From DATLGB01 sp038318085 (GTDB lineage: Bacteria; Actinomycetota; Thermoleophilia; Solirubrobacterales; Solirubrobacteraceae): a stretch of 59,230 nt of DNA. Location: assembly GCA_038318085.1 (NCBI GenBank), contig JBBQBV010000003.1, forward strand, positions 1 through 59,230, written 5' to 3'. The first letter of the stretch is position 1. Each line of letters starts with the position of its first letter. Shown here piece by piece: positions 23,434 to 34,479 of this stretch. A program made the translations under genes and the position numbers. The notes under the pieces are model-generated. The model worked only from the letters and a program-made list of their open reading frames with translations, was not told the origin of the DNA and searched no databases.

Positions 23434-24228
23434 TTGCTTCGAGGTCGTCAGGTCGCGATCGCCGTGCTCTTCGCGGCTCTCGTGCTCCCGTCCGCCGCGC
23501 ACGCCCGCGGGAGCGCGTTCGGCTCCCGCGTCCTGGCGCGGGGCGCGCACGGCTCCGACGTCCGGGTCCTGCAGCGCCTCCTCGGCCAGGCGGGCTTCGA
23601 GACCGCCGTCGACGGCCAGTTCGGCAGGGTCACCACGCGCTCGGTCAAGGCCTGGGAGAAGGCCGACGGGCGCGCCGTCGACGGCCGCGTCAGCAAGCTC
23701 GACGCGCAGCAGCTGCGCACCGACGCCGCGGCAGGTCCGAGCGACCCGGTGCCCGACGAGCCGGTCGGCGACAGCGTCGACCCGCGCTCCGTGGGCGCCG
23801 CCGGCTTCGTCGAGGTCGCGTCCGCCACGCTCAACGCCGACGGCACCGCCACCGCCCCCGCCGGCGCCCCCGCCGCCGTCCAGCAGATCATCGCGGCCGG
23901 CAACGTGATCTACAACAAGCCGTACCGCTACGGCGGCGGCCACCGCAGGTTCAAGGACTCGGGCTACGACTGCTCGGGCTCGCTCTCCTACGCCCTGGCC
24001 GGCGCCGCTCTCGTCAAGCAGCCGCTGGACTCCACCGGCTTTGAGTCCTGGGGCGACGCCGGCCCGGGCACCTGGGTGACGGTCTACGCGAACGCGGGCC
24101 ACACGTACATGGTCGTCGCGGGGCTGCGCTACGACACCAGCGGCGCCAAGGACCGCGACGGCTCGCGCTGGACGGACCAGATGCGCCCGTCGGGCGGCTA
24201 CGTCGTCCGGCACCCGCCGGGCCTGTAG
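23434..24228 (+). CDS. NlpC/P60 peptidoglycan hydrolase with a peptidoglycan-binding domain
   Basis: A 264-residue secreted protein. TTG 23434 is used as the start because AGAAGGGG lies 8-15 bases upstream and a signal peptide (LLRGRQVAIAVLFAALVLPS, cleavage after 'AHA') begins there. Residues 36-92 form a PG_binding_1 domain (GSDVRVLQRLLGQAGFET, 'VDGQFGRVTTRSVKAWE'). The C-terminal domain has the NlpC/P60 Cys180 in YDCSGSLSY and His223 in GHTYMVV. It should cleave stem peptides in peptidoglycan. Expression is predicted to be under the c-di-AMP riboswitch just upstream. Confidence 0.9.
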   Translation: MLRGRQVAIAVLFAALVLPSAAHARGSAFGSRVLARGAHGSDVRVLQRLLGQAGFETAVDGQFGRVTTRSVKAWEKADGRAVDGRVSKLDAQQLRTDAAAGPSDPVPDEPVGDSVDPRSVGAAGFVEVASATLNADGTATAPAGAPAAVQQIIAAGNVIYNKPYRYGGGHRRFKDSGYDCSGSLSYALAGAALVKQPLDSTGFESWGDAGPGTWVTVYANAGHTYMVVAGLRYDTSGAKDRDGSRWTDQMRPSGGYVVRHPPGL

Positions 24229-24242
24229 CGCTCGGGCTCGGC

Positions 24243-25115
24243 TCAGGCGTCCCTGATCAGCGGGAGGCCGACCGAGGTCCAGCGGGAGCCGAGGTCGCCG
24301 ATGACGATGTGCGGGTAGAGCTCGCCCGACGCCGAGACGGTGCTGCCGTCGGGCTGCATCATCTGGGCGTTGGCGCGCGCAGCGTCGCCCAGGGTGAGGT
24401 CGAGCGGCTGCAGCAGCCGCAGTCCGGAGGGCCCGATCACCTGGTCTGCGAGCTCGCGCACGACGAAGCCGTCGATCAGGCGCCGGCGCAGGCTCGCCGT
24501 GGGAGCCCGCCGCCCTCGCGTCAGCACGCGCGCCGCCACGGCGACGGGCGCACGGTGGACCAGCGACAGCCTGAGGAAGACCTCCGTGACCAGGTAGGCG
24601 ACGCCGCCCGGCTTGAGCACCCGACCGATCTCCGCCGCCGCCCGGCGGATGCCGTCGGGCCCGCCGAAGTGCTCGATCGACGAGAGCGAGATCACGGCGT
24701 CAAAGCTCTCGTCCCCGAAGGTCAGCTCGCGCGCGTCCATGTCGCGCACCTCGAGCCGCTGCGCCGGATACGGATAGGGCGCGCACGCGCCGGGATCCTC
24801 GAGGAAGCCGCGCACGGCCTCGCGCTCCCCGAACTCGCCGCGCCCATAGATGTCGACGGCCACCACCCGTCCGCAGCGGTTGGCCAGCCAGAAGAGGATC
24901 GGCTCGCGGCCGGCGCCGACGTCGAGTACGGCGGCGTCCTCGCGCAGCACGCCCGCCTCCTGCAGGAAGGCGGCGGTCATCGCATACTCCCACGCCTTGC
25001 GGTGGGGTCGCTCGGCCGACAGGTCCGGCGCGACCTCGGACATCAGGGGCGCCAGGGCCGGGTCGGCGAAGTCCGGAAGGTCGCAGGCCTTCGCGTAGTT
25101 GCGCGTCAGCCGCAC
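24243..25115 (-). CDS. Class I SAM-dependent methyltransferase
   Basis: A 290-residue protein with a Rossmann-fold methyltransferase core. Motif I is 'VLDVGAGREPILFWLA' (about residues 62-77), motif II ends with the acidic 'VVAVDIYG', and 'FDAVISLSSIEHFGG' and 'EIGRVLKPGGVAYLVTEVF' are motifs IV and V. The N-terminal 40 residues are predicted to be substrate-specific. The target cannot be deduced. The C-terminal 80 residues ('GFVVRELADQVIGPSGLRLLQ') resemble polysaccharide- or lipid-related methyltransferases, but that is weak. It converges with the NlpC/P60 gene. Confidence 0.85.
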   Translation of the reverse strand: MRLTRNYAKACDLPDFADPALAPLMSEVAPDLSAERPHRKAWEYAMTAAFLQEAGVLREDAAVLDVGAGREPILFWLANRCGRVVAVDIYGRGEFGEREAVRGFLEDPGACAPYPYPAQRLEVRDMDARELTFGDESFDAVISLSSIEHFGGPDGIRRAAAEIGRVLKPGGVAYLVTEVFLRLSLVHRAPVAVAARVLTRGRRAPTASLRRRLIDGFVVRELADQVIGPSGLRLLQPLDLTLGDAARANAQMMQPDGSTVSASGELYPHIVIGDLGSRWTSVGLPLIRDA

Positions 25116-25146
25116 GGACGGACTTGTACTACAGCGGTGCTAGGCG

Positions 25147-25371
25147 CTACAGGCGGTCGCGCTCGCGCACGCGCTCACGGACGACCTCGCCGTCATCGCG
25201 GCCGCGCCTCCACATGGTCATGTAGAGCAGCGAGAGCACGAGGCCGACGACACCGACGACCATCAGGATGACGCCGACGGTCTGGATGTTGAGCCCGCTG
25301 ACAGACCCCGTCACGGCGTACTTGAGGATCGCGCCGACCGCGATCAGGACCAGGGAGGTGCCGAGTGTCAT
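25147..25371 (-). CDS. DUF6458-like small membrane protein
   Basis: A 74-residue protein with two hydrophobic helices: 'TLGTSLVLIAVGAILKYAVT' and 'TVGVILMVVGVVGLVLSLLY', separated by a short extracellular turn, and a highly charged basic tail (RRGRDDGEVVRERVRERDRL). The pattern 'GxxLxLIAVGAILxYAV...GxNIxxVGVILMVVGVVGLxLSL' is the actinobacterial DUF6458 family. Function is unknown. ATG start at 25371. Confidence 0.8.
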   Translation of the reverse strand: MTLGTSLVLIAVGAILKYAVTGSVSGLNIQTVGVILMVVGVVGLVLSLLYMTMWRRGRDDGEVVRERVRERDRL

Positions 25372-25445
25372 GACTGCTGCCTACCCAGCGGACGCCGCCC
25401 ATCAACCCCGGCGCGCCTACAACCTTCGTCCAGGCGGGCCGCGCG

Positions 25446-27116
25446 CTACCGCAGCGCGACGGCCCGGCGCACCGTCGCCCGCAGGCCCGTGGGCCTGTAG
25501 GCCACGGTCAGGCGCCCGGGACCTGAGGCCCGCACCGACAGCGCGTGGGTCCCGAAGGAGCGGTAGCGCCGGGTGGTCGCCCGAGCCCCCTTGACGCGGA
25601 CGCGCCCCGGGCCCGAGCGGATCCGCAGCCGCACGCGACCCGCCCGCGCAGGCCCGGCGCGGACCGCGAGGTCGTCGTCGACGACCGTCACCCGCGCGGT
25701 CATGGGGGTGCCGGGGAGCAGGTCGCCCGTGAAGGCGCCCAGGGTCACGCTGAACGTCCGCGAGCGGCTCGGCTGGTGGTCGGCGCGCGTCGCGAAGGCG
25801 AGCGCGCGGCTGGTCTGGCCGCCGGCGAAGCTGCCGACCTGCGACCCCGTCCTCGTCGCGCCGCCGCGCGAGGTGGCTGTGACCGTGCCCGCGCCGACGC
25901 CGACGCGCCGCACGACGATCCGCGCCGTGCGGCCCTCGCGGACGGTGAGCGCGCGAGTGGAGAAGGCGACCAGGCTCTTGTCCTGGGTGGCGACGCGGAC
26001 GGTGCGAAACTCGGCGTCGCCGGCCCTGCTGGTCGCCCGCACGGACACGGCCGACACGCCCGCGCCGAGCGTCGCGGTCACCGAGCGGGCCCCGTCGCGC
26101 TCGCCGAACACGCCGTCGCCGTTGAGGTCCCAGCTGAGGCCGTCGTACCCGCCGAAGGGGCCGCTGCCCCCGGGGGCCCTCGGCCGGGCCGTGAACGTGA
26201 CGGGCTGCCCCGGGACGGGCGCGGCGACGTTGCGGTCGATCTCGACCTGGGGCACGCGGGAGCGGACGAACGCGTTCAGCGGCTCGGCGCCGAGACGGCT
26301 GTAGACGCCGGGTGGCCCCTCGTTGCAGCTGCGGTTGAAGCGCAGGAGGTTGGCGGAGCCGACGCCGAAGGAGACCGCGCCCGCCAGCGCGACGCCGCCG
26401 CCGACGTCCGGGACGAGCAGCGGACCGCCGGAGTCGCCGTTGCACGAGTCCTTGCGCGGCGCCAGCGCGCACAGCTCGGTGGTGAAGTCCACGGTTCCAG
26501 GATGGCCGGCGGCCGCAAAGGCCTGCTCGCACTCGGGGTCGGAGTAGATGCGCAGACCCACGGCGCGCAGGGCGCCCGTGGAGAGCATCCCGCCGTCCAG
26601 CGGATCCTCCGTGTAGCCCCAGCCGGCGGTGGTCGCCGGGGTGTTGGGCGCGTACAGGGCGGCCTCGCCCGCCCGCAGCAGGCGCACCTGCTGAAAGGGC
26701 GCGGGGCGCGCGAGCCGGATGATCCCGACGTCCGAGCCGCCGGCGCCGGTCAGGAAGTCCGGGTCCACCGAGGTCTCCGCCCAGGGGAACTGCTGCTCGG
26801 GGGTCGCGTGGTCGAGGTCGGTCGTCCCCAGCACGGCGTAGGAGTGGGCGAGGTCGACGGGGACCTCCGCGAGGCAGTGGGCGGCCGTGAGGATCCAGCG
26901 GGCCGCGATCAGCGACCCGCCGCACAGCGCGTCGGGCTCGTTGCCGCCGCGGCCCTGGATCGCGATCATCAGGCCGGCCTGGAAGGGGAAGGCGCCCGGC
27001 GCCGCCGGACTGCCGCCGACGATCCGGGGGGAGGCGCCGGCGGCTGGAGCGTGGGGCAGCAGCAGCCCGGCGATCACCAGCGCACCCGCCATGCGGCGCA
27101 GCAGGAAGAGGACCAT
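25446..27116 (-). CDS. Secreted trypsin-like serine protease with C-terminal beta domains
   Basis: A 556-residue protein from ATG 27116. That start gives a signal peptide (MVLFLLRRMAGALVIAGLLL, then 'PHAPAAGAS'), while earlier starts would add a basic stretch reaching into the divergent gene's promoter. The S1 domain opens with IVGG, the site of zymogen activation, and has the full triad H80 (TAAHC), D129 (SDVGIIRL) and S229 (CNGDSGGP). Residues about 290-370 resemble a PKD/Ig-type domain ('YDGLSWDLNGDGVFGE'), 380-470 a Calx-beta-like module, and the tail is Arg-rich. It probably acts extracellularly. The divergent zincin gene begins 49 bases away. Confidence 0.9.
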   Translation of the reverse strand: MVLFLLRRMAGALVIAGLLLPHAPAAGASPRIVGGSPAAPGAFPFQAGLMIAIQGRGGNEPDALCGGSLIAARWILTAAHCLAEVPVDLAHSYAVLGTTDLDHATPEQQFPWAETSVDPDFLTGAGGSDVGIIRLARPAPFQQVRLLRAGEAALYAPNTPATTAGWGYTEDPLDGGMLSTGALRAVGLRIYSDPECEQAFAAAGHPGTVDFTTELCALAPRKDSCNGDSGGPLLVPDVGGGVALAGAVSFGVGSANLLRFNRSCNEGPPGVYSRLGAEPLNAFVRSRVPQVEIDRNVAAPVPGQPVTFTARPRAPGGSGPFGGYDGLSWDLNGDGVFGERDGARSVTATLGAGVSAVSVRATSRAGDAEFRTVRVATQDKSLVAFSTRALTVREGRTARIVVRRVGVGAGTVTATSRGGATRTGSQVGSFAGGQTSRALAFATRADHQPSRSRTFSVTLGAFTGDLLPGTPMTARVTVVDDDLAVRAGPARAGRVRLRIRSGPGRVRVKGARATTRRYRSFGTHALSVRASGPGRLTVAYRPTGLRATVRRAVALR

Positions 27117-27165
27117 CGCCACCGATCGTAACCGGCGACGCTGAGCGGTCCGTATCATCGCCTGG

Positions 27166-27798
27166 GTGAGCGCGCCAACCCTGCGCCAGATCCTGCTGGC
27201 CTCGACGTTCTCGCTGTGCTGCGGCGTGCTCGTCATCACGATCTTCGACGGGCTGCGGCCGGACTATCCGCTGCGGCTGATCCAGGGCGTCATGGCCGCC
27301 GCCGGCGTCCTGGGCATCCTCGGCTTCGCCGTGGCGTGGGTCACCACGCGCATGGGCGACTACCGCCACCCCAACGACGAGCGGGAGTTCGAGCTGCTCG
27401 TGCGCCAGTCCGAGCGCCTCGCGCGCGAGAACCTCGCCGCCGAACCCGACGAGGCGGACTTCACCGAGCTCGACCCGTACAACCCGCGGGACTTCGAGGA
27501 GCTCGTGCGCGACGCGCTCGACGACCTGCCCGACGTGCTGCGCGCCGCGCTGGAGCGCAACGTCGCCGTGATCATCTCCGACCAGGGCCGCCGCCACCGC
27601 GCCTACGGGCTCTACATGGGCGGCACCGTCGCCCGCGACATCGCCTCGGACCGCATCGTGATCTTCCGCGACACCCTGCTGCGCGACTTCGGGCACGACC
27701 CGGACGAGCTGCGGGCGCAGGCGCTGCGCACCGTCCGTCACGAGCTCGCGCACCATCTCGGCGCCGACGAGCTGGGCGTGCGGGAGCTCGGGCTGTAA
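27166..27798 (+). CDS. Membrane-anchored metallopeptidase (zincin, DUF1025-like)
   Basis: A 210-residue protein from GTG 27166. Two hydrophobic helices occupy roughly residues 8-28 and 38-58. The soluble part ends with the zincin motif H192-E193-x2-H196-x2-G-x-D-E (HELAHHLGADE), as in the minimal metallopeptidases of the DUF1025/PF06262 family. Those are normally about 120-130 residues and soluble, so the N-terminal membrane segments are an addition. The middle segment 'FEELVRDALDDLPDVLRAAL' is the typical family start. No substrate is known for this family. The SDR gene follows 21 bases downstream, probably in one operon. Confidence 0.8.
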   Translation: MSAPTLRQILLASTFSLCCGVLVITIFDGLRPDYPLRLIQGVMAAAGVLGILGFAVAWVTTRMGDYRHPNDEREFELLVRQSERLARENLAAEPDEADFTELDPYNPRDFEELVRDALDDLPDVLRAALERNVAVIISDQGRRHRAYGLYMGGTVARDIASDRIVIFRDTLLRDFGHDPDELRAQALRTVRHELAHHLGADELGVRELGL

Positions 27799-27819
27799 TC
27801 GTGGAGCGCCTGTAGCGCG

Positions 27820-28551
27820 ATGGACCTCGGCCTCGCAGACCGCGTCGCCGTCGTCACGGGCGGCGGCTCGGGCATCGGGGCCGCCGTCGTGGCGCGTCTG
27901 CGCCAGGAGGGCGCGACCGTCCACGACGCCTCGCGCGCCACCGGCGTCGACGTCACGCGGCCCGACGCGCCGGAGCGCCTCGCCGAGCTCACAGCCGACG
28001 CGGGCGTCGACATCCTCGTGAACTCCGCCGGCACGAGCTTCGTCAAGGCCCTCGACGAGCTCACCGACGCCGACTGGGAGGACCAGTGGGCGCTGCACGT
28101 CATGGGGCCGATGCGCCTCATGCGCGCCCTCGCTCCGCGCATGGCCGAGCGCGGCTGGGGACGGATCGTCAACGTCTCCTCGTCGTCGGGCAAGCGGCCG
28201 TCGCTGACCAACGCCGCCTACTCGGTGACCAAGGCCGCCGAGCTCTCGCTGTCGCGGACCTTCGCCGACGCCTACGCCGGTACCGGCGTGCTCGTCAACG
28301 CCGTCGCCCCGGGCGCCGTCGAGAGCCCGCTGTGGCTGGCGGACGGCGGGCTCGCCGACCAGGCGGCCGAGGCGAAGGGCATCACGCGCGACGAGGCGCT
28401 GGAGGCGCAGCGCGCGAAGATCCCCCTCGGGCGCATGGCCCGCCCACACGAGGTCGCCGACGTGGTCGTCTTCTTGTGCTCGGAGCGCGCCTCGACGGTG
28501 ACCGGGGCCGCGTGGGGCGCCGACGGCGGCACGGTCCCGACGATCCTGTAA
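27820..28551 (+). CDS. Short-chain dehydrogenase/reductase (SDR)
   Basis: A 243-residue classical SDR. Cofactor loop TGGGSGIG (about residues 14-21), NSAG (about residues 67-70), and the catalytic Ser plus YSVTK (SSSSGKRPSLTNAAYSVTK) are all intact. The C-terminal 'VTGAAWGADGGTVPTIL' follows the usual pattern. It should use NAD(H) or NADP(H) on an alcohol or ketone, with the substrate unknown. The loop after the cofactor strand reads 'DASRATGVDVTRPD', which lacks a clear basic residue for NADP, so NAD is slightly favoured. It ends 20 bases before the convergent ABC transporter gene. Confidence 0.9.
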   Translation: MDLGLADRVAVVTGGGSGIGAAVVARLRQEGATVHDASRATGVDVTRPDAPERLAELTADAGVDILVNSAGTSFVKALDELTDADWEDQWALHVMGPMRLMRALAPRMAERGWGRIVNVSSSSGKRPSLTNAAYSVTKAAELSLSRTFADAYAGTGVLVNAVAPGAVESPLWLADGGLADQAAEAKGITRDEALEAQRAKIPLGRMARPHEVADVVVFLCSERASTVTGAAWGADGGTVPTIL

Positions 28552-28570
28552 AACGCCGAGGCCGACGCTA

Positions 28571-30301
28571 CTAGGGCGAGGCGACCAGCAGGCCGTCGCG
28601 CTCGACCATCGCGGCGTAGCGGTCGCCGTGCGCGAGCAGTTCCTCGTGCGTGCCCTGCTCGACGATCTCGCCGTGGTCGAGGACCACGATGCGGTCCGCA
28701 TCGCGCACGGTGGAGAGGCGGTGGGCGATCACGATCGTCGTGCGCCCGGAGGCCAGCTCGCGCAGGGCCTCCTCGACGGCGCGCTCCGTCTGCACGTCGA
28801 GCGCGCTCGTGGCCTCGTCGAGCACGAGCACGGGCGGGTTGCGCAGGATCGTCCGCGCGATCGCGATGCGCTGCCGCTCGCCGCCTGAGAAGCGGAAGCC
28901 GCGCTCGCCGACGACTGTGTCGTAGCCGTCGGGCAGGGACACGATCGTCGCGTTGACCTGCGCCGCGCGCGCGGCGGCCTCGACCTCCGCGTCGGTCGCC
29001 TCGGGCCTGGCGAAGCGCAGGTTCTCCATGATCGAGGCGTGGAAGAGGTAGGTCTCCTGGGAGACGACGCCGATCGCGTCGGCGAGCGAGCGGAACGTCG
29101 CCTCGCGCACGTCGGTCCCGTCCAGGCGCACCATGCCACGGGTCGGGTCGTACAGCCGGGCGGCGAGGTAGCCGAGCGTGGTCTTGCCAGACCCGGTCTC
29201 CCCGACGATTGCGAGCTTGGTCCCCGGGGCGACCGTCAGGTCGATGTCGCGCAACGTCCAGACGTCCTCGGCGTAGCGAAACCAGACGTTCTCGAAGCTG
29301 ATCTCGCCGTCCGGGCAGCGCAGGGCCCGGGTGCCATCGACGATCTCGACCGGCATGTCGAGGTACTCGAAGATGCGGTCAAACAGCGCCATCGACGCCC
29401 GGACGTCGACGCCCACGCCGAGTAGCGAGTTCACCGGCCACAGCAGCCGCGTCTGCAGCGTCGTGAAGGCGACCAGGGTGCCGATCGAGACGGCGCTGGG
29501 CGACAGGCCCGCGAACAGGTACACGAGCGCGGGCATGACGGCGAAGGAGGTCTGCACGGCGGCCATCGACCAGCGGCCCGCCATGCGGCTGCGGACCTCG
29601 AGGCCGGCGAGGTTCTCCGACTCCCTACAGAAGCGCGCGGCGAGCTCGGACGACCGGCCCATGCTCTTGCCGAGCAGGATCCCCGACACGCTGAGCGACT
29701 CCTGCACGAGCGAGGAGATGTCGGCCATCGCGGACTGCCGCGTGGCGGCCAGCGCGCGGCGGCGGTTGCCCACGCGGCGCGAGACGCCGGCGAACAACGG
29801 CAGGACGGCCAGCGAGAAGGCGGCCAGGCGCCAGTCCAGCGCGACCATGGCGACGGTCGTCGCGAGCACGGTCGTGACGTTGGAGGTGATCGAGGTCGCG
29901 GTCGTCGTGACGACGTTCTGCACGCCGCCGATGTCGTTGGCGATGCGCGACTGCACCTCGCCGGTGCGCGTGCGCGTGAAGAAGGCCAGTGACAGGCGCT
30001 GCAGATGGAGGTAGACCGCGGAGCGCAGGTCGTGCATCACGCGTTGGCCGACGACGTTGGACAGGTAGGTCTGGGCGACGTTGAGCACGCCGGTCGCGAC
30101 CGCGATCGCGATCATGCCCGCCACGAGCTCGGCCAGCAGGCCGCGGTCGCGCCCGGGCAGCGCCGTGTCGAGCACCTCGCGCAGCAAGAACGGCGAGATC
30201 ATGCCCAGGCCGGCCGACAGGACGATCAGCGCGAGCACGCTGAACAGCGGCCGCCGATAGGGCCCGAACAAGGCCGCGACGCGCCGGGTGCGTCCGCTCA
30301 T
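28571..30301 (-). CDS. ABC exporter, fused permease and ATPase (MdlB/MsbA type)
   Basis: A 576-residue half-transporter. Six membrane helices fill residues 15-300 with the coupling-helix region 'RTGEVQSRIANDIGGVQN'. The ATPase has Walker A GETGSGKTT with K373, signature FSGGERQRIAIAR, Walker B VLVLDEATSALD and the switch His in IAHRLSTV. It works as a dimer; a homodimer is likely since no second half-transporter is adjacent. Substrates of this group are lipids, peptides or drugs and cannot be told apart here. It is on the same strand as lon, with its start 9 bases after the lon stop codon, so co-transcription is likely. Confidence 0.92.
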   Translation of the reverse strand: MSGRTRRVAALFGPYRRPLFSVLALIVLSAGLGMISPFLLREVLDTALPGRDRGLLAELVAGMIAIAVATGVLNVAQTYLSNVVGQRVMHDLRSAVYLHLQRLSLAFFTRTRTGEVQSRIANDIGGVQNVVTTTATSITSNVTTVLATTVAMVALDWRLAAFSLAVLPLFAGVSRRVGNRRRALAATRQSAMADISSLVQESLSVSGILLGKSMGRSSELAARFCRESENLAGLEVRSRMAGRWSMAAVQTSFAVMPALVYLFAGLSPSAVSIGTLVAFTTLQTRLLWPVNSLLGVGVDVRASMALFDRIFEYLDMPVEIVDGTRALRCPDGEISFENVWFRYAEDVWTLRDIDLTVAPGTKLAIVGETGSGKTTLGYLAARLYDPTRGMVRLDGTDVREATFRSLADAIGVVSQETYLFHASIMENLRFARPEATDAEVEAAARAAQVNATIVSLPDGYDTVVGERGFRFSGGERQRIAIARTILRNPPVLVLDEATSALDVQTERAVEEALRELASGRTTIVIAHRLSTVRDADRIVVLDHGEIVEQGTHEELLAHGDRYAAMVERDGLLVASP

Positions 30302-30310
30302 GAGGCGGAC

Positions 30311-32599
<2,289 letters not shown>

Positions 32600-32641
32600 G
32601 AGGTACGCTTACTGATCGGGAGTGACTTGCGATCTGAAAGC

Positions 32642-32671
32642 AGTGTAGCGGAGAACTCATTGCCCGCGCAA
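32642..32671 (-). promoter_or_regulatory. Candidate promoter of lon
   Basis: On the minus strand TTGCGC (32671-32666), an 18-base spacer, and TACACT (32647-32642) form a plausible sigma-70 promoter. Transcription would start near 32635, giving a leader of about 36 bases before ATG 32599. No HspR-type (HAIR) or CIRCE repeat is visible between 32600 and 32690. Confidence 0.35.
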
Positions 32672-32690
32672 CGACCCGTCGGTACCCTCC

Positions 32691-33704
32691 TTAGACCAAG
32701 CCCGCCTCGCGGGCGCTGCGGACGGTCTGCATGAGCACCGCGCGCGCGTCGTGCTTCGGGCGCCAGCGCAGCCTGCGGCGCGCCTTCGTGGCGTCCATGA
32801 CGACGGACATCTTCAAGGCGTTGACCCAGTGGGCCGTGGGCGGCATGAACGGCAGCCGCGCCACGGCGGCCGCGGTCGCGTCGATCGCGAGCGCGGGCAC
32901 TCCGATCGAGGACCAGCCGAGCGCGGTCGCGAGGTCTGACAGCGTCAGCTCGCCGTCGGCGGCGAGGTTGTAGACGCCCGGCTCGCCGCGCCCGAGCGTC
33001 CCGGCCACGAGCGCCGCCGCGACGTCCTCGGTGTGCACGAGCTGAAACGGCACGCCCGGGTCCGGGATCACCGGTCGCAGCCGGGGCAGCACCTCCAGGA
33101 GACGCAGCGCGGGCGCCGGAACCTTCTCGGCGAGCGAGACGTACGGGATGGCCTCGATCAGCGACAGCGCGTCGGCGCCCGCGACGATGCAGGGCCGGAA
33201 CACGTAGGCCTCGATGTCCGACGCCGCCAGGGCCGCTGCCAGCGCGCCCTCGAGTTCGGCCTTCTGCGCGGAGTAGTAGTGCGCCTCCGAGCCGCGCGGC
33301 TCGACGTCCTCGGTGAGCGGGACGGGGTTGTCGGCGTGGAAGCCGTAGGCGGCGACCGACGAGGTGTAGACGAGTCGCCGGCAGCGCCTGGCGGCCGCCA
33401 CCGCGGCGAACACGTTGCGCGAGCCGTCGAGGTTGACGCTGCGCGTCTCGCGCAGGCTGCCGAGGATGACGAAGGCCAGATGGACGATGACGTCGGCCTC
33501 GGCGAAGAGCTCGTCGAGCGCGCCGCGGTCGAGGATGTCACCCTGGCGGTACTCCGTCTTTCTCAGTCCGAGCGAGGCGGGGTCGAACGGGCGCCGCGCC
33601 ATGCCGAGGATCCTCCCGACGCCCTCCTGGCGGTCCAGCGCGCGCAGGTAGGAGCGCCCGATATCCCCGGTCGGGCCGGTGACGGCGACGGTGAGCTTCG
33701 TCAT
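32691..33704 (-). CDS. NAD-dependent epimerase/dehydratase (extended SDR)
   Basis: A 337-residue extended SDR when started at ATG 33704 (MTKLTVAVTGPTGDIG). That start is chosen over ATG 33740, which would overlap the upstream gene and add an unusual head. The cofactor loop is GPTGDIG, 'VIVHLAFVILGS' and 'TSSVAAYG' follow family positions, and the Tyr of the active site is in 'SEAHYYSAQKAELE' (Y-x3-K as YSAQK). The substrate is probably a nucleotide sugar or a similar diol, but sugar-binding residues are not diagnostic. Third gene of an operon with a flavin reductase and a RibD-like reductase. Confidence 0.85.
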   Translation of the reverse strand: MTKLTVAVTGPTGDIGRSYLRALDRQEGVGRILGMARRPFDPASLGLRKTEYRQGDILDRGALDELFAEADVIVHLAFVILGSLRETRSVNLDGSRNVFAAVAAARRCRRLVYTSSVAAYGFHADNPVPLTEDVEPRGSEAHYYSAQKAELEGALAAALAASDIEAYVFRPCIVAGADALSLIEAIPYVSLAEKVPAPALRLLEVLPRLRPVIPDPGVPFQLVHTEDVAAALVAGTLGRGEPGVYNLAADGELTLSDLATALGWSSIGVPALAIDATAAAVARLPFMPPTAHWVNALKMSVVMDATKARRRLRWRPKHDARAVLMQTVRSAREAGLV

Positions 33705-33729
33705 CGTGCGCTCGACGATAGACGGCTCT

Positions 33730-34479
33730 TCAGAGGGCATAGCGCAGGAGCACCTCGTCCTCGTGGCGCAGCATCCAGCGCAGGCGCAGCGCGGCGGGCG
33801 CGTCCAGCGGCGCGCCGGCGAGCAGGCGCAGCGCGTCGCCGCCGATCAGCTGCGGGTCCAGTGTCACGAAGAGCTCGTCGAGCACGCCGTCGGCGATCAG
33901 CGACCGGTTGAGCGTCGGGCCGCCCTCGCAGAGCACGGTGCGCAGGCCCAGCGCCGCTGCGAGCGCGCGCAGCGCCGGCCCGGGGGCCGGGTCGTCGAGC
34001 TCGACGATCTCCACCCGCGCGCGCACGTGTGCGGGGACGGACACCCGCCCGCGGGGGGCCGCGATGCCCACCCGCTGCTCGGGGGCGTCGAACATCGGCG
34101 CCGTCCACGGAACGTCGCCCGAGCGGGTGATCACGAGCGCCGCGGGGTCCTCCTCGAGGCCGAGCGCGGCCCGCTCGGCGCGCCGCTCCGGCCGCCGCAC
34201 AAGGCGTCCGTAGCGCTCGGCCCGCAGGGTTCCGGTACCCGCGAGGACCGCGTCCGCGATCCCGCGCAGGGCGTGGAACATCGCCTTGTCCCCCGGACCG
34301 CCGAGCCCCGTCGAGCCCCCCTCGACCTCCACCCGGCCGTCGAGGCTCGCGACCATGTTGCACAGGACCAGCGGCCGCCCGGCGGGAGCGCGGTCCCACG
34401 GCGCCATCGCCGCGCACAGCGCCTCGGCCGTGGCCGGTTCGGCCGCCGGCCACAGCACGTCGAGGCGCAGCCGCGTCAC
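33730..34479 (-). CDS. RibD C-terminal domain (pyrimidine reductase-like) protein
   Basis: A 249-residue protein of the RibD_C/dihydrofolate-reductase-like fold. It starts at GTG 34479, overlapping the preceding flavin-reductase stop by 4 bases (GTGA). The motifs 'NMVASLDGRVEVEGG' and 'TVLCEGGPTLNRSLI' are the usual substrate and NADPH sites. The N-terminal deaminase domain of bifunctional RibD is absent. It may reduce a 5-amino-6-ribosylamino-pyrimidine or a related compound; a role in riboflavin synthesis is not certain because such paralogues occur outside that pathway. Confidence 0.85.
   Translation of the reverse strand: MTRLRLDVLWPAAEPATAEALCAAMAPWDRAPAGRPLVLCNMVASLDGRVEVEGGSTGLGGPGDKAMFHALRGIADAVLAGTGTLRAERYGRLVRRPERRAERAALGLEEDPAALVITRSGDVPWTAPMFDAPEQRVGIAAPRGRVSVPAHVRARVEIVELDDPAPGPALRALAAALGLRTVLCEGGPTLNRSLIADGVLDELFVTLDPQLIGGDALRLLAGAPLDAPAALRLRWMLRHEDEVLLRYAL

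Noticed and set aside
25417..28701. A 1094-residue open frame on the minus strand
   Set aside because: It crosses the serine protease, zincin and SDR genes in wrong frames or on the wrong strand. Its composition is Arg/Ala/Asp-rich with no motif, whereas each of those genes has intact catalytic motifs.
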